Shown in pieces: positions 25,202-36,200 of a stretch of DNA of 64,000 bases (positions are counted from its first letter, which is position 1; every line of letters begins with the position of its first letter). Source of the DNA: Aphidius gifuensis. Taxonomy: Eukaryota > Arthropoda > Insecta > Hymenoptera > Braconidae. The notes below the pieces were generated by a model that ran no database searches, was not told where the DNA came from, and worked only from the letters and a program-made list of their open reading frames with translations. Location of the stretch: the NCBI RefSeq assembly GCF_014905175.1, contig NC_057792.1, forward strand, positions 5,022,001 through 5,086,000, written 5' to 3'. The translations under genes and the position numbers were made by a program.

Positions 25202-26330
25202 GTACGTCGATATTACTTTTTCCTCAACAAATCAGCTAATTTAATATGAAATCCCTCCAATCAGTAAATATTGATTAACATACGATTGAAAATATTTCAT
25301 ATTAAATTCTGATATAACTGAATCACAGTAAAAAAAAAAATCAATCAAAGATTACAAAGATTATAAAGATTAATAACGATGTTGATGATTATCTCAACAA
25401 TACGTTTAATTTAAAAATAAAAAAAATAGAGAAATAATTTTAAATTTAAACTCTATTGACTTGCGTTACTTACGTGCTCATTACCACAACTGATTTGTGA
25501 GAGCTAAAAAAAAAAAATGTGTAACTCGAATCATCATAAACTCGTTTAATAAAAAAAGAATAAGAAACAAATGAAAAGAGAAGAAAAAGAAAAATGACAA
25601 GATCACTTGAGCCACAATCAGTATTTCAAGAACCACAGCATTATTTAAAAGACTGAGACAGTTTGAAGTAGTGTCAAGCCAAGGAGATGATATTGATGCA
25701 AAGAAAAATTTACGTGATGAAGAGCCAAATATAGATGATTTATCTGATGATGCCAATATGAGAGGGAAAAAAAATATTTGTAAAATGATGACAAGACCAA
25801 GGCAACATGCAAGTACACCAAAAAATTACCAGTACCAGATGTTGATGATATGGAGCAGCCTCTTGATGCAGCTCGTCATCAAAATTCATTCCCAGATCCA
25901 ATGGAGCACATGATAAATCCACGTCCAGCTCCACATTTCAATTAAAATAAAAAAAAAAAAATAATAAATAAATCAAAGATCTTTTTTATTACAATTTCAC
26001 ATTGTGATTCCTTTTTTTTTATGTTATTTTATGACTTTTTAAAAAAATATATCTTGAAATTTATGTGTATATTTTCAACAGCGAAAAATTGTATTGTTTT
26101 AATTGTCTTTTGCTGTTTCATTAATTTTATATTATTGACGAAGAAAAATACTTGTCATCATCAGGAAGATTATCAAGAGGATCAGAAATATTTCTGTTTT
26201 TTTTTTTATTCGATTGATAAAATTGTGAATGAATGTATTTGAGCTTTGGTAAATTCAGAATGATGTGCCGCTAATGTTGTACGAATAGAAAAATATTTTA
26301 CCTGAGTGAGGTACACTGTTGATTTCATTG
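25202..26330 (+). other. Plus-strand unit: remaining sequence before the hairpin
   Basis: Apart from the ORF relic at 25594-25945, this is AT-rich sequence that I cannot assign to exon or intron with confidence. The first base run after 25201 is a good GTACG donor. The 73-codon open frame at 26021-26242 has no recognisable features. Confidence 0.4.
25594..25945 (+). pseudogene. Frameshifted ORF relic, protein unrecognised
   Basis: A stretch with coding-like composition in which the open frame changes. A first part begins MTRSLEPQSVFQEPQHY from 25594. A second frame (about 25629-25833) reads LFKRLRQFEVVSSQGDDIDA and an acidic segment PNIDDLSDDANMRG. A third frame, after an A-run at about 25830, reads KLPVPDVDDMEQPLDAARHQ to PRPAPHFN and TAA at 25945. 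One-base shifts in A-runs would explain the breaks. It looks like a decayed or partly unspliced conserved acidic protein. I do not recognise the parent; it may be an exon of the plus-strand unit. Confidence 0.4.
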
Positions 26331-26332
26331 AG

Positions 26333-26428
26333 CAGGTGTGGTTTTGTAGTCCACAGTTAACTTTGATATAGTTTAATGTTTCTTTTCTCTATACTATACT
26401 ATGTACATCTGTGGACTACAACACCGAC
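26333..26428 (+). ncRNA. Candidate precursor-microRNA hairpin
   Basis: TTGTAGTCCACAG at 26344-26356 is perfectly complementary to CTGTGGACTACAA at 26409-26421. One mismatch outside it, four more pairs follow (one G-U), and a TATAG/CTATA segment pairs nearer the loop. This gives an imperfect hairpin of about 95 bases with an AU-rich loop, typical precursor-microRNA size. A 3' arm product would start near ATCTGTGGACTACAACACCG. I do not match it to a microRNA family I know. The inverse hairpin on the minus strand would be equally stable. Confidence 0.5.
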
Positions 26429-26638
26429 TCTCAATCAAGCAGATGTTGGCTTTTAAATTTAATCAATGCACTAATTTTATTATTATTAATTCAAAGTAAT
26501 AATAAAATTAGATTATCAATAAATAAATTAACAGTTAATTAATTATAATTAACTAATTTTTACAAATAATTTATGTTTGCCAGTTTGAAAATATTCATAA
26601 TATAAATGTATTTTAATAATTTTTATTTTATTTCATAG

Positions 26639-26814
26639 TGTAAATTCATGTGTATCAACTGAAATCCAATTTCAAGTCTAATCATCAACATATCATTATC
26701 ATTATCGTCATCATCTTCATCATATTATTGTCGTCATCATGGAGTGCAGAGTCATCGTTGGATTTAATTTAGATCATCTGTATAATTATTCTCCTCATAG
26801 ATCTTCTAAATAAG
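26639..26814 (+). ncRNA. Predicted exon of the plus-strand transcript downstream of the hairpin
   Basis: Flanked by a good acceptor (TTTTATTTTATTTCATAG) and donor (TAAG|GTAAGA). It contains a run of ATC/CATCAT trinucleotides and no open frame of note. Membership in the same transcript as the exons at 23.9-25.2 kb is inference. Confidence 0.35.
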
Positions 26815-26868
26815 GTAAGAGGCCTTCTGGTCACTTTTTTAACCAATCCCTTTTGGTAAAAGTGCGTC

Positions 26869-26930
26869 AACAAGCTTGTAACTTCAAAGAATTTATATGA
26901 TTATATTCTTTTAAGTTACTTGATTAATCC
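26869..26930. repeat. Inverted repeat, possible second hairpin
   Basis: GTAACTTCAAAGAAT (26878-26892) pairs with ATTCTTTTAAGTTAC (26905-26919) at 14 of 15 positions around a 12-base loop, with partial pairing outside. It is AU-rich, so weaker than the 26333-26428 hairpin. Lies 450 bases downstream of it. Confidence 0.35.
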
Positions 26931-26968
26931 CCAATGTTTATATTTGATATATTTTTGTGACTTGTTAG

Positions 26969-27049
26969 CTCACCTTGATCTCATTTTTTTTTTTAATTAT
27001 AAAACTTTTATGCCAGAGTAAATGGTTGTAGTTGTTTGATCAAGGTGTG
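26969..27049. repeat. Inverted repeat CACCTTGATC / GATCAAGGTG
   Basis: CACCTTGATC at 26971-26980 is the exact reverse complement of 27038-27047, and pairing extends to 12 of 13 with GCTCACC/GGTGTGC. The loop is about 57 bases and AU-rich. Could be a long-loop hairpin or two binding sites for the same factor in opposite orientation. Confidence 0.3.
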
Positions 27050-27469
27050 CACATCAACCTGTCTATCTCAAACAGAGTAGACGGGGGTGAATAGGATGTG
27101 TTTCAGGTATTTGTAAAGATTAATTTCAAATGTATCAGGCACCGTGTTATTTTTTTCAGGTTCCCTCTTTATTTTCATGTGCCCTTTTTCATTTTCAGGT
27201 TTATTATATATATTTATTTATAAGATTTAATTTTAAATACATAATGAAATTCTTGTTGAACGCACTTTACCACAAGTTTTTAAAAATAATTAAAACTATG
27301 TTTTTTAAATTAATTTATTTGCTGCTTTGAGCGCAAATAAATAAACAATTATTTTTTCGATTTATATTTTATAATTATTAAATTACTCGGTATTTTTTAA
27401 TTATTTTAAAAAATGCGCCCATCTAGGGATTTGCATTTTTTCGGTTTTATAGTTTCATGTAGGGTTTTT

Positions 27470-27667
27470 TTTTTTCTACATGAAATTTGTCGCCATCTTG
27501 TTTCGTCATTCGCGGGCGCGTGTGTGTTGTGTTTGCGTGTGTATTATTTTGTTGACATCGAAACATAAATATTGTTTTATATGACAATAAAAGTTATTAA
27601 ATTTATAAATAAAATAACGATAAGTATTTGATAATATATTTAAACAAAATAAACATTAACAAAAATT
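27470..27667 (+). promoter_or_regulatory. Promoter/5'UTR of the MPLKIP-like gene
   Basis: A CpG-bearing block at 27485-27545 (TCATTCGCGGGCGCGTGTGT) follows a T-run, and then AT-rich leader up to the ATG at 27668. No TATA box is obvious. The TSS is probably near 27480-27540. Confidence 0.45.
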
Positions 27668-28346
27668 ATGAGAAAATCACCGTTTAGTACACCAAGGGGT
27701 GGTAATCGTGGAGGTATTAATTGGCAATCAAATGAACGACCTGGTAATAGAGGTTATCCTAATCAAACTGGTCATCCAAATTTTGCACCAATAAATTCAC
27801 CAGTTATAAAATTAAATAATTCAATGAATGACGGTGATTTTATTGCATTTAATAATACAAATGAATCACCAAGTACACCACAAAGATCAAATTTTTATCG
27901 TGGAAGAGGACGTGGTAATCGATTTTTTAATAATCCTGGTTATCAAAATAGAGGTAATAATAGTTTTAATCCAAGAGGACATTATTCATCATATAATCAA
28001 CGTGGTTGGAATAAAGTAAGTCAATTATTATAAACAATAATTAATATTTATTACATATAAAAATTGTTAATTTATTTAAATTTTATTATTTTAGAAATCA
28101 AATAATAATAGAGGTAAATCTAAGATGCAAATAAATAGAGAAACACCAGCATCAGAATTTTTTCATATACCATCATGTCTTGAAGATCCATGGAAAAATT
28201 TGATGGATAAAAATAATATTGATGTTGATGATAAATCTACAATTATTGATGCCAAAAATGATTCAATGGATTGTGAAATCAATACAATTGAAGTTGATGA
28301 TAATAAATTAGGTAATGATATTGATAAATTAGACTCTAATTTATAA
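27668..28346 (+). CDS. MPLKIP/TTDN1-like protein, two exons
   Basis: Exons 27668-28015 and 28095-28346, joined at AAA|GTAAGT...TTTTAG|AAA in phase 0, give 199 residues. The N-terminal two thirds are disordered and Gly/Arg/Asn-rich with RGG-type and SP/TP motifs (STPRGGNRGG, RGRGRGNRFF). The C-terminal part holds ASEFFHIPSCLEDPWKNL followed by an acidic tail. The LEDPW motif near the C-terminus, a short length and a low-complexity Arg/Gly-rich front are the hallmarks of MPLKIP (TTDN1), a nuclear protein whose human form interacts with PLK1 and is mutated in non-photosensitive trichothiodystrophy. The start is the first ATG and follows AAAATT. Family call rests mainly on the short motif, so an unrelated RGG protein cannot be excluded. 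Confidence 0.65.
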
Positions 28347-31175
28347 TATCCTATTGGTTTTTTTTTTTTTTTTTATATTAATAATCACTGTGATGATGGG
28401 AAATGTGTACATAGATTCATAAAATATGTGCAATTTTAAATTCACCATAAAATCAAAAAGATAAAATTGTCATTTTACTGAGTAATTATTTATTTAAAAT
28501 AATAAATTTGATAAAAATATGTCATGCCAACTATTTGGGTATCATAAATTATTACACGTTAGATAAAAAAATTAACAATAAATATTTCTAACCATCATTA
28601 GTTGAACAAAAAAAAAAAAAAAACAGCAATAAAAATTAATTAAGTATAATTAAATTTTTTTTATTTTAAATTTATTATTTTACATGAATTTGTGTTGTTT
28701 TTTTTTTTTTAAATACAATAGGTACATATGATATTTGGATATGATTATTAATAATATATTTTTTTTTTATTTTAAACATATATTTATTTAAATTACACAT
28801 ATGAGTAAAAAAAATAATGATTTATCATCTACTGAATTTATAAGAAATTTTTTTTTTTTTTTTTTTTTATTATATTTATTTCTCGATGATTGACATTCTA
28901 GATTTTTAAATTGACATTAAAGGTTTTTTTTTTTTAATGATAATCGTTTTGTCTCCAATGTCATGTGGTTTTTTTTTTTTTTTTTTTTATTTCTCGGAAT
29001 TTAGTTATAATTCGATATATCAATGAATAACTTAAAATTAAATTTAACAAGATAAGGAAAAAAAAATAAATAGAATTTCTATTATTGTTAGTTAGAGATT
29101 AATAATAAATTGATATAATTACATTTCCATGAAACTGGAATTTAGTGGAAGCAAAGTTTGCTTGTAATGTCGAGTGAATATTTAAATAATTTATTGACTA
29201 TCGAATCAATCAATAAAAAAAAAAACTCTTGATATTGTAAAGATTGACTCTGATTCTACTGAGATAATCTTTAATTAGATTTCAAATAAATTTTTCATTT
29301 ATTTTTTATTATTAATATTTCCAGAGATGATGGTTTTATTTATTTTCTTTTCTTTTTTATTTTAACTTGGAAACAGATTTAATCTGAATTGTTCTATTGT
29401 GCCCATTCAACTTTAATTTAAATTTCTGTTTTTTTTTCTTTTCTTTTTTGTTGAATTTTAATTTATCTATTTTTAAGGCAAAATGTTTACTTTGATCTTG
29501 ATAATAATTGGACTCTCGACTTTGGACCCACATGAAAAATGAAATAATTAATATTATATTTTCTATCAATTAAATTAAATTTTTTAAAATTAAAATATTA
29601 TTTTTTTTACATAAAATACAAACTAGTATTTTTTTTTTTTTTAAATTTCTTTGGAATATAATTTAAAATTTTTAAAATATTACGTCCGTTTATACCACAT
29701 GAAAATATTATTTATTTTTTTTTTTAATATTTATTAAAATTTTAAATTGATTAATTTATTAATTATATCACTACACACTGATATTTCAAAATATTATATT
29801 TGTTCCATTTATAAGTCCGTATTTAATCCGATTAATTAAAAATATTGATTTAATAAATATTTAATATTTTTTTTGTTTAAGTTATTAATTATAATTAGTG
29901 ACGTGAATGAGACTCTAAATTCGTTAATTACATTTTATGAATATAAGAATTTGTGTTGATATTATTTATCAATTAATATTCAATTAAAATTTGATAAATA
30001 TATATTTTTTTTCTACAATATATATTTTTCATCTTGGTTGCTTGGTCTCAAATATTTTTTAAAATCTATATATTATTAGGCAATAATGATAATTTTTTTT
30101 TTCTCTTTAAAATTACATTTCTTTTTTCTTATTATTTAAATATTAGCTTGAATTAATTTCGTTGTTTTTTAAATATAATTACAATCAATTTGTAGATAGC
30201 ACAAAAAAATTATATAAATTTTTAAATAGTATAATTATTAACATTTCATATTGTTAAATTAGAAAAAAAAAAAAAAGTGTAAATTTACATTGAAGAAAAA
30301 AGAGGATTAATGATTGGATAATATAATATTATGCGAACGATTATTGTATATATAGGGAAGGTTTAAGGTTACACTATCGATTTACATTTTTTATTTTTTT
30401 TCTATTCGTTTGTAGTTGTTAATGTACATCGTAAATCGAGCATAGCATATATCTTGAATGACAACGACAATGACAAATAAAATAGAGTAGATGATTTTAC
30501 TATTGTTCAAGGTAATAAAATACCTATACATCAACCACACTTGAATAAATTTATTTTCTTTTTTTTTTTCAATTCAATCTATAACACATTTATACACTTA
30601 TATATATATATATATTTTATCTATATATTATTTTACATACTAAATATACACTTAAAATGATGATAAAAAAAAAAAAATAAAAATTCATCATATTTTACGA
30701 GCTTACAAATTCATCTACACTCCACTTTGTTTTTTGATATTATTATTTTTAAATTACCTTCATAAAAATATTTTAAAAATTTTTTTTCCTTTATTTTAAT
30801 GACTCAATTTTTATTTATACGGTTCATTTTTTTATATACACATTTATAAGACATGTGTATAAAAAATACATCTCATCTTTTCCATTATTATTTTTTTAAA
30901 ATAAATTTTCTTTCAATCGTAATACTTTTTCCCCTTTTTTTTTCTTTATGTCATTGTTAAATATGTAGGACAAAAAAATATGTATATTATTAGATTTTTT
31001 TAAAAAAAAGGGTATAGAGAAACACACGTTCGATGTCAAGAAAATATTTTTTTGACTCAATGGAAAATAGAGTCTATCATTCTCTCTTAATAATTACAAA
31101 AAGAAAAAAAAAATTTCACTCAAATTTAAGTTGTTAAACGAGGAGTTCTTTAAGGAAATCCTCGTCAAGCAAATT
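28347..31175. other. Convergent 3' flanks (MPLKIP-like plus, FN3 protein minus)
   Basis: 2.8 kb of AT-rich sequence between two converging genes, with long T runs at 28358-28374, 28851-28869 and 28970-28988. It must include both 3'UTRs. AATAAA-type signals occur on both strands; none can be singled out. No other gene seen. Confidence 0.5.
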
Positions 31176-31476
31176 CTACAAATAATCATCGAGGCGATCT
31201 CTTTCATCTGGTGGACTTGGTTCACTAATACTCAATATTGGTAAACCAAAATGTTGACTATCATTATTTATTGTATCAGCACGTTTTGAATATTCACAAC
31301 TACGTGAATGTCTACGTGCATTGTTGTTATCAATTGAACGATGATGTAATAAATGTTGTATTGGTGATACATGATGTTGTTGATGATGATGATGATGATG
31401 TTGTAGTGGTGGTATTGATGCTTGTGTTTGTGGTTGACGTGATGAAAAATCTGGCTCACATGAACGACGATGAAAC
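31176..31476 (-). CDS. FN3 protein: terminal coding exon with His run
   Basis: Ninety-nine codons and a TAG. Contains six histidines in a row from a CAT repeat (31380-31400), Arg/Ser-rich motifs (RRHSRSCEYSKRAD) and the ordered-looking end HFGLPILSISEPSPPDERDR then LDDYL. Confidence 0.87.
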
Positions 31477-33207
31477 CTTTAAAGAAATTATAATATATTA
31501 TTTTTATTAAATTAAATTAATTTTTAAATGAATGAATGAATTTTTTTTTTAATGAAAATTTATATTATACCTTTCGTCAATGGAAGTTGGTTGTCTAATA
31601 GGACATCTTACATACTCATGACTACCACCAAATTTCCATCCAGGAAAACGTTTTGATATGAGTGGTATATTTTTATTTAAACTTGAACTACAATCTCTAT
31701 ATTTATTTAAAATAAAAATTACAATATTAATAAGAATTCTAAGCTTTAATAAATAATAATTTATACTACTTTAGCCGTTAAAATTTAGGGGGATGAAATT
31801 CTTTTTTTAAAACTAATTAGGATACTTTTAAATAATAGTCTAAGTTGATTTTAAATAAAAATAATTTAGTTATTTCTTATCAATGATTATCGAGATAAAA
31901 TTAAATGCAAATTAATTGTTTTTCTTTTGTTTGTTTAAATCACCTTGATGTGCTTTGTTGAGGACAAACTTCAATCAATGATACATCAGCTTGATCTTTA
32001 CTTTCAGTACTACTCTGTCTCTTTGACAATTCAATATCATCAAAGGACTCTTGTTCATCTCTGTTTGTTTGTAAAAATTCAATTTTATCAATGTTATCAG
32101 TACTCTCGTCTTGTAAACTTCTCATATGTTCATTATCTTGATTATTTGATGATGATGATGCTAATGGTAAATTGTCAGCACTACGAACTTTTCTACATAA
32201 TCTTGATGTTGATCCATGACGACGTAAAAATTCCTATTAATTACATTTGCATTATTATTATTATTTTTATTCATTAACATTTAATTTTGCTCGAGGGAAA
32301 AATAGAATAAAAACAATAAAACAAATTTTATAAAAAAATAAACTTTTCATTTAATTGAGATGAAACTTTGAATAATTTTTTTTTTTATGGTTTTATTATT
32401 GTAATTAAAAAACAAAGTTTTAATGACGTTGACTCATTTGTGCCTTTTTTATCTTTTAGTTAATAATTTTATTTACATTGATTTTATTATTATTATTATT
32501 GTTTTTATTTTTTTCAAATTTACATTGGTTTACTTTGGTAATTGCAAATGCAGGCAAATCTCCAGGGTCTAGAGTGTTTATCGATCCACTCACATGTTCT
32601 AGATTTTACTGTTGTTAGGGTTAAATTTTAGTCAAGATGATTGCTCAGTGAATAATTATACTGAGATTATATTTTTTAACATTGATAAATTAACAAATTT
32701 AATTTTAATCTCTTTGTTTTTTTTTTTCTAATTTATTTTGAGTAAAGTTAAAAAATATAAATAATTCTTTGAGTAATTTTAACAGTGAAAATTTCTAATA
32801 TTAACAAAATTGAAATTTAATTTGCATAATTATTTTTCTCTAACCTGTGATAAAAATCCAGCAACGTCAATTGCACTATTTATTCGTGGTCTTGATGATC
32901 TAGACCAAGCCATACTACCAGTTCCACCAGCAGCACCAACAACCCCACCATTAGCACTGTCTAATGAATCAACTCGATGACTTGACCAGTGAAGATGCTA
33001 AAAAATCAAAAAAACATATTTAAATTTAATCATAAAAAATTAATTTAAAAAATTTTACAATATACAAAAAAAAAAAAGAACATTATATATACTTGGTTGC
33101 AATTTATGATTAAAAATTATAAACCAAATTATTGCAAACGTGAAGTGAGTTTTAACAAGCGTGATATATTTTTTTTTTTTTTAAATTTATTTATTTATGA
33201 AAAAAAA

Positions 33208-33243
<36 letters not shown>

Positions 33244-36200
33244 GAATAAATCGTGCTGACCTTTGAGTGCATATAATGAATTTTACATTTAAAAAATGAA
33301 TAAAAAAAAAAAAAATGAATATAGCGCAAAATAAAAAATTTGCTAATTCATTAATGATATGTAAAATAATTTATTTCATTCACAAAATTTAATTAATATA
33401 TATGTAGTTAAAGTGAAAAATAATTATTCAAATGTGCGAATGAGTGTTGTTAGTGAGTCTCGAGCAAACACTTGGTGCATATATATACATGTATAATATA
33501 TATATATATATATATACATTTATGTTGTGTGCTTGATTATACATACAGTATGTCGTTTCTAATAAGTCATAATATATATTTGTACTGTGTGTATTTGTGT
33601 GTACAAGTGATTTACGTACTCGTGAATGCATCAAATATATTTATCAATATTTCCTTTATAGTTTAAATAAATTCATTAAGATTTATTATATGACAAGTAT
33701 AAATTATTACGTTCAAACTATTTAGTTCATTAATTTTTTTTTTTTTTTTTTTACTCATTAATATACAGTGCTATTTGTGCTGTATTAATAAATAATAAAA
33801 TTAAAGAAAAAATAAGTTTTTTTTTTGTTTTATCATTTTGTTATGTTATTTTATAAATTTGTTTATAAAATGAATATAATAACTACGAAAAAAAATAACA
33901 AATTACATTATAAACAATTAAATATTGCGTGTTAATTTTTTTTTTTCAGTTTATTAATTATAACAATTAATTTACTTGTTGTTGTTGTTTTTTTTTCGTA
34001 GTTATTTTTACGTTAATTTTAGCATTATGTTGTGTTTTTTTAAAAAATTTTTTTTTCAAGTTTTGTGTTGTTTAAAAATATACATTAGTTTTTATTTATG
34101 GGATAATATTGTTTTTTATAATGTGTGCAATAAAAAATTGCTTGATAATTCAGCCATATTGACATCGAATACGTTTACATATTAGCATGATTAATATATT
34201 TTTTTTTTATATTGATTTTTGCTTTATTGCTTTTATTTATTTATTTATTTATTTTTTGTTAATTTAAATATTGTTATACCGATGGTCACGCGACGTCCAC
34301 TCTGTGTAGTAGAGCAAATTGACAGCTGCATTCTCGAGGTTCACGGGGTCTTCTTTCATAGTTAAAGCACTGGTCAAATACACCACAGCTTCCACCACTG
34401 CACTGCATCACCATATCCGACAATGAAGACATTACCTTTGTTCATTTTTTTTTTTTTTTTTTCATTTTTATAATTAATTTATTTTATTTAATTTAAATTC
34501 TTTCATGTGATTATCGGTTTTTTTGAATTTTATTTTCATTGCAAGGGATTATTGATTGATTTATTTTAATAAAATTATTTGGGCTTTATTTATAAATAAA
34601 TAAATGACTAAATGAATTGAGAAAATATAAAAAAAATATTTTTCATCAAGTAAAAATATATTTTTTCCTTTTTAATTTGAGCGACGTGGAATATCACTTT
34701 GAATATCGTTAAAAATTAATAGTGCACTTATATAATTATATAGATTTTGAAAAAAAGATAAAAATATTTAAAAAATCAATATAAAACTGAGTAATTTTAT
34801 CGCGCTAAATTAAAATATATTATAATCTTTGTATTCGATTTAAAAATTTATGTCTATAGTATACTTATTCATTTTATTAGCTTCTTTTTACTATCCTGAT
34901 TTCGGTTTGAATATATTTTTACTTCATTTTTTTTTTTATATAAGATGACAGATAAAGTCCTGACATAAAAAATAATAAAAAAAAAAAATGTTCACTAAAC
35001 TTTTTTAAATTATTTAAAAAGTAATAATGATATTAAAAAAAAAGAGATTTATTTATGAAAATATAAAGTTTTTTTTTTATTTTAAAAAATTAAAGTTGCA
35101 TATAAAATAATTTAAAAGAAAATTTAAATAATTTAAAAAAGAATAAAATAATGTAAGTTTTAAAAAATTATAAATAAAAAGACAGTTTTATAATTTATGC
35201 CCAGGAGGAAGTGAAATTAAAGTAAATTTTTTTTTCTATTTCTTTTTATTTTTTTTGTAAATGGATAAAAAAAAAAAATGGTTCACTCGGTAAATTTGAA
35301 ATGCTCTATTTTTTTTTTAAATTTATCTGGTTTACTAGCCAACGAGAAAATGTCCAATTAAACCGTAACACAAAAGGATAGAGTTAATGCAATTGCAATT
35401 TCAGTCAAGTCTCTTAGATTACTTATCCTCATATTTCCTCCAACAACAATTTTTATATAATAAATTTAAAAAAAGAAAATATTAAAATTACTTTTATCAT
35501 TTTATTTCTACATTATTTTTTTATCATTATAATCTTCAATATATATATTTTTTTTTTTTTTCATCAGTTAATTCTAAATCTCGTTACCATCAGTTTTTTA
35601 AATCAAAACTCATTTCACGTTCTCATAATTAAGTTTCAAACAAAATTAAGTGCAGTTTTTTTTTTTATTTGTTTAAAAGTACCAATGCCACAATTTAAAA
35701 TTATATATATATCAATCTAAAATTCAAAATGAATCAATAATAATTTTTAAAACAAAATTAAATATAAAAAAAATTATAATATTATTTATAAATTTTATAA
35801 ATAAATATTTTTTGAATTATGTATTTAAGTATTATTTAAATTGATTCAAATTGATTCTTTAGGCTATAATAAATAATTAATAGAGGCAATATTTTATTTA
35901 TTTATATATATAAATAAATTGTGTGCAATAAAATTTTTAGTAATAAAATTATAGTAGACTTACTTGTGAACATGCATGTTGTGATGAGTGTTGAGTGCAT
36001 GGTGCACTTGTTGTTGCACAAACTCCAGTACCAGGTACTTTTAATTGTTCTTTGTAGTCTGGTTGATAGGGTAGTAACATACGTATTTTACCCCATCTAT
36101 TAAAGAATAATGCTATTGCACCAGCCCATACAATCAGTATCATCACAACAATACCAACTTCAACACCACGTACCTATACATCAAAAATTTATTATTTTTT

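Larger units (their letters stand above)
23940..27200 (+). ncRNA. Spliced plus-strand transcription unit, probably non-coding (possible microRNA host)
   Basis: A chain of canonical splice sites on the plus strand implies exons about 23940-24021, 24278-24345, 24661-24748, 24826-24939 and 25034-25201, and later 26639-26814. Introns are 77-315 bases between the first five exons. No frame stays open across the exons beyond 20-31 codons, so I call it non-coding. A strong hairpin at 26333-26428 lies between the exon ending at 25201 and the one at 26639, i.e. in an intron if those two exons belong to the same transcript. The TSS and 3' end are inferred; the unit must end before the MPLKIP-like promoter near 27480. 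What else: remains of a decayed protein gene. Confidence 0.45.
26815..27470 (+). other. Region between the ncRNA exon and the MPLKIP-like promoter
   Basis: Holds the two inverted repeats and a cluster of acceptor-like TTTCAG sites at about 27110-27200. No supported gene; the 66-codon frame at 27130-27330 is AT-driven. Confidence 0.4.

Noticed and set aside
27130..27330. 66-codon plus-strand frame upstream of the MPLKIP-like gene
   Set aside because: Hydrophobic low-complexity reading of T-rich sequence with no splice link to the next gene.
31238..31510. 90-codon plus-strand frame rich in Val/Asp
   Set aside because: Antisense of the terminal exon of the FN3 protein; the Asp/Val run is the complement of the His codons.
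31945..32277. 110-codon plus-strand frame
   Set aside because: Antisense shadow of the FN3 protein tail exon at 31944-32233, with no family features.
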